Below the pieces are notes generated by a model. That model did not search any database. It was not told the DNA's origin and saw only the letters and a list, made by a program, of their open reading frames with translations. Of a DNA stretch of 64,000 bases, positions 54,220-64,000 are shown in pieces. Positions within the stretch are counted from its first letter, which is position 1; every line of letters starts with the position of its first letter. The translations under genes and the position numbers were made by a program. This DNA is from Notamacropus eugenii (taxonomy: Eukaryota > Chordata > Mammalia > Diprotodontia > Macropodidae), in NCBI RefSeq assembly GCF_028372415.1, contig NC_092873.1, positions 351,395,890-351,459,889 of the forward strand, read 5' to 3'.

Positions 54220-55140
54220 TGGCTCAATAATTTGCATTTTTTTAAAAATACAATCAAAACTAAAAGTGAATGTTTGTTTTATCACCTTGTGAAAAAGAGG
54301 AAGAAATCTTATCTATTAAACATGGCCAAAATTATGAGATTTTTTTCTAAAAAAAGTTTCCATAACTGAAAAAACAAATGAGAAAAAATATGGCAAACAT
54401 ATCTGATATAAATTTTATATCCAGAATCAATAAGGAATTTGGCACAATCTTTTTTAAAAAAAAATGCCATTCCCTAGGGATAAGGAATATGAACAAATAT
54501 TTCTCATGGAAAGAAATAAAATCTGTCAATAACCAGCTGTTCATGATCCAATTTGGATTGAACTGAGAACAATTTGGAACTATACCAAAGGGATTATAAA
54601 ACTGTATATATTCTAACTCAGCAATAGCACTGCTAGGTCTATATCCCAAAGAGATCAAAAGAAAAGGAAAAGGACTCGTACAAAAAAATATTTACGGCAG
54701 CTCTTTGTGTGGTGGTAAACAATTTAACATTGAGAGGATGCCCATCATTTGGAGGAATGGCTAAGCTGTGATATATGATTGTAATGAAATAATATTGTGC
54801 TGTGAGAAATGATAAGTAGGATGGTTTCAGAAAAAAAAACTGCGAAGACTTGTATAAACTGATGCAAAATGAAGTGAGCAGAACCAGGAAAACATTGTAT
54901 ATAGTAACAGTAATATTGTACATAATCAACTGTGAATGACTTAGCTATTCTGATAGATTCAATGATCCAACACAGTTCTGAAGGACATGTGAAAAATGCT
55001 ATCCAGAGAAAGAACTGATGGAATCTGAATGCAGATTGAAGCATAATTTTTTTCACTTTATTTTTCTTGCTTTTTTTGGCAACATGGAAATGTTTTATGT
55101 GATTTCACAGATATAGTTGTTAAATTCAAAAAATGTTTAA
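54220..55140 (+). mobile_element. L1 ORF2 end plus 3' UTR
   Basis: CAATTTGGAACTATACCAAA, TATATCCCAAAGAGATCAAA, GAGGATGCCCATCATTTGGA, CTGATGCAAAATGAAGTGAG and CAGAGAAAGAACTGATGGAA follow the marsupial L1 3' region. Against that consensus a block is missing near 54545. Confidence 0.85.
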
Positions 55141-55920
55141 TTTGAAAAAATAACCAGCTCTTCAGACTCCAATAATAAAATTAAATTACAAACTAAAACA
55201 ACTCTGAAGTACCACCTAACAACTACAAGTTGACAAAGATGATTAAAAAATCACAAAATCCAACATGAACATTTTGGGAAACCAGACATGCTATCACACT
55301 GCTGGTATAACAGTGCACTGATATAATCTTTTTGGAAAGCAATTGAGCAAGATGCAGTAAGAGTTACAAAACCGACTGTACTCTTTCACCCCGCAAATGC
55401 ATTATAGGACCATACCAGGACTGTCCATACCACTGGCAGGAGGCCTGGATGTGCCTCAGTAACCAGCTAAGGATATTATCAACTAGGGAGAAGGAAAGGG
55501 AGAAGAACTCTCTGTACAAGAATATTAATTACGTATAAGAAAAACCCAGAAACACTTCATAGGATCTGAAGTTAGAAGGAGACTGGCAGGGCCAATTCAA
55601 ACCACTCATGTTACAGATGAGGAAACGGTCCCAGAGAGGTCAAGGAAATATCCTAAGTCATGTGGAGAGTGAGTGAAAAAGCTAGACTGTACCCAAGTCT
55701 TCTGCCTCCAACCACAGGGCTATTTCCATTGTACCTGGATGCCTCTTCCCTGTTGACTAGGGAAGAGCTAAATATAATTTTTGTTATATAAGGGTAATGG
55801 ATCATTATGATGTAATCATGAAGAATAACAAGAAATATGAAAAGATTTACATGAAATGATACAGAGTGAAGAAAGCAAAATTGGGACAATAAATACATTG
55901 GCTGACTTTTTAAATATATA
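55141..55920 (+). mobile_element. Second L1 fragment with MIR insertion
   Basis: AACTAAAACAACTCTGAAGT, GCTATCACACTGCTGGTATA and TTGGAAAGCAATTGAGCAAG (55150-55420), then L1-like text at 55795-55900. 55560-55740 is MIR-like (CATGTTACAGATGAGGAAAC). Confidence 0.7.
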
Positions 55921-56069
55921 TTATTCTTTAAAATATTTTCATTTTCAAAAAATTTAAAACTTATGTTAACAAAATCTGATAATATATGCAGAAAAAAGTT
56001 ATGGGAAAGGGACTTGGAAGCAAAGCAAGATGTGATGGTTATTCTTTAACTGAAGTTTCTATAACTCTA

Positions 56070-56640
56070 CTGGGCAGCTAGGTGGTGCAGTGGTTAGCGT
56101 TTGGGGCTGGAGTCAGGAAGACTCATGTTCCTGGGTTCAGACACTTACTAGCTGTATGATTCTGTTTGCTTTAGTTTCTTCAGCTGTAGAATGGAAGAGC
56201 TGGAGCTGGAGAAGGAAATGGCAAACCACTCCAGTATCTCTGCCAAGGGGAAAAACGACTAAACAAAGATACAACACTATACTGGCTAGAGTACTGGCTC
56301 TGAAATTTGGAGACCTGAATTCAAATCCAGCCTGAGACACTTAATAGGTTTGTGACCCTGAGTAAAGCACTCTGCCTCAGTTTCCTCAATTGTAAAATGG
56401 AGATCATAAAAGTAACTACCTCTTAAAGTTGTGAAGTTCAAATGAGATAATATTTGTAAAGCTCTTAGCACAGTACCTGATACACGTTGTTGTTCAGTCA
56501 TGTATGTTCATGACTCTATTTGGAGTTCTTGGCAAAGATACTGAAGTGATCTGCCCTTTCCTTCTCCAACTCATTTTTTAAGTCAGGCTGGTACTTGCTG
56601 CCCCAGACCTGGCACACAGTAGGTGCTATATAAATGTTTG
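56070..56640 (+). mobile_element. Two or three adjacent SINEs
   Basis: 56072-56285 (GGGCAGCTAGGTGGTGCAGT), 56285-56500 (CTGGCTCTGAAATTTGGAGA, ending CAGTACCTGATACACG), and a fragment 56486-56640 (TTGGAGTTCTTGGCAAAGAT) in the opposite sense. Confidence 0.75.
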
Positions 56641-57200
56641 TCTATCCCTTCCCCTCTACCTTTTGAAACAATAAATAGTTCGGAGTGTATGGTATTATTT
56701 GTGATTTTGTCTGATCATTTGGACATTTAATTTGTATGACAATTGTTTGGTTTTATTTGGGGTTTGGTTTGGACTTGTGATTTCACAGGTGGAAACTCCC
56801 CTTGTCAAGATGGATTAACTCTTCCTCCACAACTTCTAGTCACATAAAGAACTGACTGGAGCTTTGAGAAGTTTAGTGATCTGATATGTCCATATAAGAA
56901 CTTGAATCTAGGTCCTCCTGACTCCAAGGGTCTCCCATTACTTTGTTGGCTATAAACTGATGATAAATAAGTTAATAGACTCTGATGAGATTCTTGAATG
57001 AAGCAGGATCTATTCCTCCCTTTCCCCTCCCCTCCACCAGAGTATGGGGACAAAGGGTCCTTTAGAGTTTTAAAGGAGGAAAGGTCACATAAGAGACATA
57101 ATTATGTGCCTTAAAATCCTGTCCAGGGGTCTAATGGAATGTGATTGCTCCTAACCAGCTTAGAGAAGAGCCTCCAACACCATTCCCATAGAGATAAAAG
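56641..57200. other. Intergenic stretch, nothing recognised
   Basis: No repeat or gene identified with confidence. Confidence 0.4.
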
Positions 57201-58420
57201 AAGAGAAGCACGTTTCCTTGCCAAAGAAACATGGCCCTTGCTCTCCATCCCCTGCCATCTTCTCCAGCAGATCACCCCCTACAATCATCCTCACTCTCTT
57301 AATCTTCAACCTCTTCCTATATACTATTTCTTTCTCTGCTGTTTTAAAACATATTCAAATCTCTCCATCCTTAAAAAAAACAACAAAAAAACCTTCAGTG
57401 GATCCTGCATCGTCTCAAGCTATTGTCCTATATCTGCTCTCCCTTTCTCAACCAATCTCCTAAAAAAAAAAGTTGTTCACCCTCCTTGTCCCACCTGCCC
57501 TCCAGTCATTCATTCTCCAAACCTTTGTGATCTGACTCCCAACTTCATCCCTCAACTAAAACTGCTCTTTCCCAAAGGTACCAGTGATACTTCTTACTTT
57601 TCTCAGCCGTAATCCTTCTTGACTTCTTTCCTGCATTTGACCCTCTCTCTTCTCTGGGTTTTCATGACAATTCTTTCCCGTGGTTCTATTACTACTTTTA
57701 CTATTACTATTTACTATTCTGTTACTACTTTTTACTATTACTACTTTTCTGACTGCTCCTTCTCAGTCTCCTTGGTCGGATCGTCATTGTGTCTTCTGAT
57801 TTTCTACACCCTCTCTCCAGTTTCTCTAGTAGCCTCATCATCTACCACAAGTTTAATAGTCACCTCTAGACAGATGACTCACAGATCCATGTATCCAGCC
57901 CTAACCTCACTCCTGAGCTTGTCTCACATTACCAACTCTCCAGTTAAAACTTTTTCATCTGAAACTCAACACATTCAAAAACAAACCAATTAATTTTATC
58001 CCTAAAATCTGCTTTCCTTCCAAACTTACCCAATTTCTGTCATGGATACCACTATCCTCCACCCATCCAGTCACCCAATCTCCCAACTTTGGTGCTATCC
58101 TTGACGCCTCTTTTGCACTCACTACTTACTACTCCTATACATTATTCCCCTTCCCATCCTCTAGGATCCTGCTGTATAGGTCTTCTCTCTGTTCTTCAGA
58201 CATAGCACTTCATCTCCTACCTCTGTGCATTTGCAATGGCCACTCACTACCCATATGTACTCCTTCCTTGCCTCCATCTCATAGAATTCCTTTCTTCCTT
58301 CAAGAAACAGCTCAAGCACCACCTTCTGAAATGAAGCCTTTCCTGAGTTCCCCTAATTGTTAGTGCCTTCTCTCCACAACCACCTTTTATTTACATAGCT
58401 TACTTTCTTTGTATTTATCT
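57200..58420 (+). mobile_element. L2 LINE with RT relic
   Basis: The plus-strand translation gives TDDSQIHVSSPNLTPELVSH, a decayed copy of the YADD region of L2 reverse transcriptase. Before it is DCSFSVSLVGSSLC. After it is CCAACTTTGGTGCTATCCTT, then AGCACCACCTTCTGAAATGA near the 3' end. An ACT-rich microsatellite (57688-57745) interrupts it. Confidence 0.78.
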
Positions 58421-58429
58421 GGGTGTGTC

Positions 58430-58530
58430 TGTATGTGTGTATACATATGTGCATATACACATACATGTATGCATTCGTACATTTACATACTTGCGTGTGT
58501 GTGTGTGTGTGTGTATGGGTGTGTGTGAAT
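58430..58530 (+). repeat. TG/TA-rich microsatellite
   Basis: TATG/CATA alternation, then (GT)n at 58494-58513. Confidence 0.9.
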
Positions 58531-58572
58531 GACTCCCTTGATAGAATGTAAGTTTCTAAAGAATAAGAATTG

Positions 58573-59030
58573 GGGCAGCTAGGTGGTGCAGTGGATAGAA
58601 TACTGGCCCTGTCAGGACGACCTGAGTTCAAATTCGGTCTCAGATACTTGACACTTCCTGTGTGACTCTGGGCATATCATTTAATCCCAATTGTCTCGAA
58701 AATAAAATAATAATACTAAAGAATAGAAATTCCTTCATTTTTTGTATTTGTATCCCTGAGACAGCTAGGTGGTCCAGTGGATAGACTGCTGGGCCTGGAG
58801 TCAGAAGAAACCTCAGATCATATCCAACCTCAGGCACTTACTTGCTGTGTGACCCTGAGGAGCTCATTTAACTTCTGACTGCCTCAGTTTTCTCAATTGT
58901 AAAATGGAGATAACAGTAGCACCTATCTTCCAGGGTTGTTGCGTGGTTCAAATAGGACAATATTTGTAAAGCGTTTAGCACGGTGTCTGGCATATAGTAG
59001 GTGCTTAATAAATGTTTATCTCCTCCCTCT
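58573..59030 (+). mobile_element. Two SINEs in a row
   Basis: 58573-58715 (GGGGCAGCTAGGTGGTGCAG) is the short type. 58760-59030 (GACAGCTAGGTGGTCCAGTG) has a tail TAGTAGGTGCTTAATAAATG. Confidence 0.85.
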
Positions 59031-59257
59031 GTGACTAATACAGTGCCTGGCATATAACAGGCTTGCTTGACTGATTGATTGATTTTTAAATCCCAGAGTA
59101 CATTTTGCACAGGAGACCCAAGTCGTCAGTTTTGTCATTTACTAGCTATGTGACCCTGATTAAATCACTCTGGTCCTCAATTTTCTAACTTGTTGAATGA
59201 AGAGGTTTGCACAAGCCACCTCTGACATCTTCCATGTAAGGCAATGTTGTCCCATGT

Positions 59258-59272
59258 CCACTGGGTGGCAGC
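59258..59272 (+). promoter_or_regulatory. CTCF-like site
   Basis: CCACTGGGTGGCAGC fits the CTCF core CCASYAGRKGGCRSY at 14 of 15 positions, counted by eye. It lies in a repeat-free stretch, 59200-59490. Confidence 0.55.
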
Positions 59273-59499
59273 AGGAAACCTGTAGACAGCATTGGGATGA
59301 CTTGCCAAGGCCTTGACGCTGAGAAAAAAGCACAGTGTTTGTATAGGGAGTGTATTGTAGTCTGCAGCAGAGCTTAGTAAAAAGGTCAGGTTGACCTTCT
59401 CTGCAGGAAACATCCTGATGTAGACACCCGGTGGGTGTGGAGCATGTTGTGTTTAGCATACCAACTGTCTTGCCCATAAGCACACAGCCAAACCGGTGA

Positions 59500-60000
59500 C
59501 TAGACAATTGAAAACTCTAATCAATACACTGATCAACCACAATTCCAAAGGACTTATGATGAAGCATGCCGCCCATCACCTGACAGGCGATGGAATCAGG
59601 GTGCAGAATGTGATGTGCATTTTTGGACATGTCCAACGTGGGAATTTGTTTTGCTTGGCTATGCTCACTTATTACAAAGAATTTGTTTTTCTCCATTGAG
59701 TAGTGGGGAGACAGGAGGAAAAGAGGTGAGGTAGGGGTAGAGTAGACAAAAAAAAAAAAGAAATAAAGAAAAAAGGGTCACCAGAGCAATTATTTTAAAT
59801 GGACAGAGGGAATCACAGTCAGAAAAGTTTTAAAGTCATATGGTGAATTAATTATATACTTAAAAATAAGCCATGTAAAAGAGAGATTCAAAATTTCATG
59901 TACAATCTTCTTTTTCTGTTCTACTATGCATGTGGAAATGTCTTCTTTTACTTGGTGTTTAAGTTCAGAATAAAACAATTACATTCAAAAAACCTTTTTT
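59500..60000 (+). mobile_element. LINE 3' ends
   Basis: 59500-59760: GACTTATGATGAAGCATGCC, GGTGCAGAATGTGATGTGCA, TGGGAATTTGTTTTGCTTGG and an A-rich tail. 59770-60000: TCTTTTTCTGTTCTACTATG and TTTACTTGGTGTTTAAGTTC, another LINE-type tail. Confidence 0.65.
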
Positions 60001-60309
60001 TTGTTTTAGTATGATTAAAACTGAGGTTTCACATTACCTTCGCCAAAAGGCCCAAATTGTACCCTCATATCCAAAACCTATCAAGCCAGGGGTTCTCCCA
60101 CAATAGAGAAGAAGGAATGGGTGCTATGGAGTTCTTTTTGCTTCTTTTTTGGACCCTTACAGCACTGGAATCAGAATGAAGAAACGGGTTCAAGTCTTGG
60201 CTCTGGGTTTCCTCACATAACAGGGTTGAATCAGATAATCTCCAAGATCTTTTCCAAACCTAAATGAATGCTCATATAATTATTCATACTATTTTAACCT
60301 TAGTTTGGG

Positions 60310-60545
60310 CAATGAGAGGGCACAGCGGATAGAGTGCCCAGCTTGGAATCAGGAAGACTCATTTTCCTAAATTCAAATCTGACCTCACTTATTAGCTGTG
60401 TGACCCTGGGTAAGTCATTTAACCCTGTTTGCCTCAAATGAGCTGGAGAAAGAAATAGCAAATCATTCCGGTATCTTTGCCAAGAAAAGCCCAAAATGGG
60501 TCATGAGGAGTCAGACATGACTGAAAAACGCCTCAACAACAAGAG
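60310..60545 (+). mobile_element. Marsupial SINE
   Basis: GAGAGGGCACAGCGGATAGA, GTGTGACCCTGGGTAAGTCA and GAGGAGTCAGACATGACTGA. Confidence 0.85.
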
Positions 60546-61799
60546 CAACAACTGTCCACGACAGAGAGAAAATGGGTTTGGAAACCCCAAGCAAATCAAC
60601 TCTCATTCAACCATGCTAATAAAAGAGAACAATGGTGCAGATGAGCCAGAATGAGACATAACCATGAGCCATGCACATTGGACTTCAGAATACTTTTCAG
60701 GCACACCTCCACCCAATAGGGGATTAGATGAAATAACATTCCCAGGAGCACTTGGTTCTACAGAAATTAACAATGTTATAAATGAGCTACACTTCCCTGG
60801 ATGGCTGGCTATAAAAACTTTAGTCAGGTCATTACAGAGGCCACTTCTTGGCCATCTCTGCATGATCACTTTCATCCCTCTTTTATGGAACACCACCCCC
60901 TGGATGCAGGGCTCTGAGAGATGAGCGTCTGCCTTAACTTGCCATCACACCCTTCTCTTTCTCCCTCCCCTCTTTCTAGTTCCCTGTTATGTTTTCTCCT
61001 CCCCATCATCAGAATATAAGCTTCTTGTGGGTAGGGACTACCCCATTTTGTTTGTATTTGTTTCCTCAGTGTTTAGCACATTTCCTGGCACATAGTATAA
61101 TTAATAAATGCTCTGTCTATGAATCTATTTACCTACTTTCCTACTTACCTAGGACTATTCTCTGGCCTCACTATCCCAGAACCAGGCCAGCTACATCTTC
61201 CCCTCAGGGTTCTAGGGAATGGTCCCTGTAGGGTTCTCTTTCTCTAATACCATCATCTCCATTCTGATGGGTTCCCCTCCCTCCCCTCCAGTGTTAGTCA
61301 CCCATGGTTAGCTCTCCAGTTCCATTTAACCAATTAATACTAATTAGCTTTTACAAAGGAATATTTCCATCAAAGCCAGAACAAGAACAAAAGTATCAAC
61401 ATCTCTCTCCACCACCTTGGGGGCACACTCTCCCCTACACCACCCTTGTGCCAGAGGAGAGTGGGCTTTGACTTAACACAGTTTCTACATAGCTTTGGTC
61501 CCACAAGGCTGACATACAAGGGCAGCATCCCTACTGGATGAGTTCTTGTCTCTGCTGCCACTGGGCTGGGTCCTTAAGCTAAACTTTCTAGCTATAACCC
61601 TTGGCATTCATTCCACTCCTGGAGTTTTCCTGGTGGCTCATTCTCCTGCCATTTCAAAACCCACAGAGTTGAATCCTTTTTTGGGGGGGGAGGGTTCCTA
61701 TAAATCATTTTTTTTCGTTTCATTTAATTTCATTTCACTTGTTTCATTTCATTTGTTTTTGAAACATCTCCCTCCCTCCTTACCCCACACTCTAGAGAA
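60546..61799. other. Intergenic, one L2 3' end
   Basis: 60985-61130 is an L2 3' end (AGAATATAAGCTTCTTGTGG, GTGTTTAGCACATTTCCTGG). The rest shows no feature I can name. Confidence 0.5.
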
Positions 61800-62140
61800 G
61801 GCCACCACTTTACACACATGCACACACATACATATATACATGCACACACACACATATATATAATATATGTGTATATATGTAAAACCATAGTATGCATCCT
61901 TCTATTAATCAATTCTTTCTCTGGAGGTGTACAGCACTTTCCTTCATAGGTCCTTTGCAGTTGATTGGAATATCTGTCATTTTCAGAATAACTTAGTTGT
62001 TCATAGTTGCTCTTTGAACAATAGTGCTGTACTGTATACAGTGTTCTCTTGGGTCTGTTCATTTCACTTTTCATATTTCATCAAATCTTTCCATGTTTTC
62101 TAAAATCAACAGGCTTATCATTTTCACAGCTAAGTTGAAG
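61800..62140 (-). mobile_element. CA/TA microsatellite then L1 3' region
   Basis: 61800-61880 is CA/TA-rich. 61905-62140 has TTCTTTCTCTGGAGGTGTAC, CATAGTTGCTCTTTGAACAA and TGGGTCTGTTCATTTCACTT, minus-strand L1 3' text. Confidence 0.7.
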
Positions 62141-62509
62141 CCTTCTTCACCTACCATGTTCAAGAGCCACTTCGGCCTTGAATGGGGAGGGTCTGAGGCC
62201 ACTCCCCTATGGCATTATCTCATCAAAATGCCACCAGACTAGAAGTCAGCTTAAGAGAAGGGATGAAGTTGACTGGTACCTTCTGAATACATCTCCAGTT
62301 CTAGCTCCACAATTGTAGCCAGTAAAAGAGGCTCCTTTTCACCATGTTGCTAGCCAACCAGAACCAGTTACAGAATGTCCACAGATGCTCCAAAGCTTAA
62401 ACACACTGTATATTCACTTAAGAACAAGTCTCATTATCCAGTCCCCTCATTACACTGACCATGCACCCTCAGCTTCATGCCAGTTCAGGATGACAGGTAA
62501 ACAGCCCCC

Positions 62510-62970
62510 TCTTATAAATGTAAGCCTCTCAAGGTGAAAGGCTGTCTCATTTGTATTTGTAACCCCAGTGTTTAGCATAGTGCCTGGCACACAGTAGGTG
62601 ATTAATAAATATTCTATCTATCTAAATGTTCTATATATTTATCTATCCAACTGCCTAGCTAGCTAACTAAGACAATAACCTTTACAGTGACTTTTAAAAA
62701 AATGATACAATTTTGTGTGTGTGTTTTTGTGTATTATGTTTTGATTTGTTATATGATTTCTTCCATTTATTTTAGTTCAACTACACAGCATGACTATAGT
62801 GAAAACGTATTCAATAGGAAAGTATATGTAGAACCTATACAGAATTGTACGCTGTCGTGGGGAGGGAAGGGGGTAGTGGGGGGGTAGGTGTGGGGGGGAT
62901 AAAATCTTAATTTTATGGCAGTGATTGTAAAACATTAAAAAAAATAATAAAATTAAATTTTAAAAAATGA
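62510..62970 (+). mobile_element. L2 3' end then L1 tail
   Basis: 62510-62615: CCCAGTGTTTAGCATAGTGC and ACACAGTAGGTGATTAATAA. 62690-62970: ATGTAGAACCTATACAGAAT and CGTGGGGAGGGAAGGGGG, ending in an A/T-rich tail; an L1 3' end. Confidence 0.7.
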
Positions 62971-64000
62971 TACAATTAATCCCTCACCATAACTTCATTC
63001 TTGCTTGTCCCAAGGAACTGAGGTTTGTCACCTGGTAGGTAGAGGAAGAGTTTGAGAGGATTCTCTGAGACCATACCATTTCAATGACTTTCTGAGGGCT
63101 CTAGAAATGAGAAAGGTGTCCCAAAGTCATTTGCCTCTCTACTTACTCATGCCCCATCCCTGACCACTATGAACTCAGTGCCTAGCCCTGAAATTTTATC
63201 CTTCATTCAGTACCCCTAAAGCATCTGTCAGTATTTGGATCAAATGAGATGTTATTTGTAAAAAATGTTCAGTGCAGTGCCTAGCACAGAGTAGGTACTA
63301 TATAAATGTGTATTCCCTTCCCCTTCCATTTTCCCTATCACACATCATACTCCCTTGGGAAACTGTTATTAAAAATTGAAACATAAAGCAATTGTGGGCT
63401 GCTGAACAGATATTTCACCTTCGCCTCGATTTTGCATTGTCCAAGCAACTCACCCAAGGTGCATATTTTTTGGCAACCCAGCGTAAACTTGAGCTCCTCT
63501 TCCTAGAATTTCCTAGATTTTCTCTTCTGAGGAGCTGCTTCAGACATCTCCTGCTGGACAACCAGCCACTGGACCCAGGAATTGCTGACCTGTCAATTTC
63601 ATGAAGTTGCCACTAAGGTTAGAAACACCCATCTCAGGATTTCTGTTCAGTCAGATACCCAAAACAGAAGATAGCTAAGGTTAGGTGAGGCCCAGAGATC
63701 CAGCCTTGTTCTGTCTCATCTAGACCGTCAGCTATCTTGTCTCTTGCAGCTGTCACAAAGAAGCCTTCATAGCTTCTAGGAAGAAGAAGAAAAAGAAATT
63801 CTCTTCCCCTCTGTGAGAAGTCCAAGGAAGAGCTGTTAGAATCCTAAGCCACACATGTTATGAAAAGAGAAAGAGACTGAGAATGAACATTTTCTTTCCC
63901 TCTGAAGTCTGCTCAGTGGAAAACTTTGGTTATTGGCCCATTCTCTTTGACAGAACCTCCCCTCTAGTCACCCCTAGGGACCTACCAGAAGCCTACAGTT
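62971..64000. other. Intergenic to window edge
   Basis: A SINE 3' tail lies at 63230-63325 (CAGTGCCTAGCACAGAGTAG). No gene or other repeat recognised. Confidence 0.45.

Noticed and set aside
45426..64000. Possible first exon of ZNF652 to the right of PHB1
   Set aside because: Synteny makes it a candidate, but no CpG-rich promoter, zinc-finger coding or conserved exon is seen before the window ends.

Overview
The window reads as mammalian genomic DNA from a marsupial. It is intron-rich and AT-leaning, has one CpG-rich promoter, and is saturated with repeats. The commonest short repeat has a head near GGCAGCTAGGTGGTGCAGTGG and a middle TCTGTAAAATGAGCTGGAGA. I know this SINE from marsupial genomes. 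LINE-1 3' ends, an ORF2-less 'half-L1' (HAL1-like) element, L2, L3/CR1, MIR and hAT-type MITEs are also typical. Family names come from memory, not from a search, and the species cannot be fixed.

Only one protein-coding gene is supported: prohibitin (PHB1), on the + strand. Six coding exons (35204-44473) join without frame errors into 272 codons plus stop. A non-coding first exon lies at about 33.2-33.35 kb in a CpG-rich promoter carrying two clear ZNF143-type motifs (a third is weaker), CCAAT boxes and a GC box. The 3' UTR has two AATAAA signals, at 44588 and 45397.

Left of the gene (1-32.7 kb) is intergenic. It contains L2 fragments on both strands (notably 5.6-6.6 kb minus and 11.0-12.0 kb plus), SINEs with visible target-site duplications, a three-layer transposon nest at 3.2-4.0 kb, an antisense 7SL RNA retropseudogene at 14.3-14.65 kb, a 4 kb HAL1-like element with a duplicated 5' module at 16.86-20.86 kb, a GC-rich repeat-poor block at 27.8-28.3 kb that may be regulatory, and a palindromic MITE at 29.7 kb.

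Inside the gene, intron 1 holds a 400 bp polypurine minisatellite. Intron 3, the largest, holds a SINE, a very long (CA)n-(CG)n tract and a minus-strand L2 fragment.

Right of the gene (45.4-64 kb) is intergenic again. It has about 2 kb of repeat-poor sequence, then LINE tails, a GATA microsatellite, a foldback pair of MITE halves at 52.6-52.8 kb, two adjacent L1 3' pieces at 54.2-55.9 kb, an L2 reverse-transcriptase relic at 57.2-58.4 kb and a CTCF-like site at 59.26 kb. In human the neighbours of PHB1 are NGFR and ZNF652; no exon of either was recognised here. Apart from PHB1 and LINE relics, long open frames are chance readings of pyrimidine-rich, CA/GATA or SINE sequence. No new protein-coding system was found. 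The most interesting items are the chimeric HAL1, the 7SL copy, the foldback MITEs and the promoter architecture.
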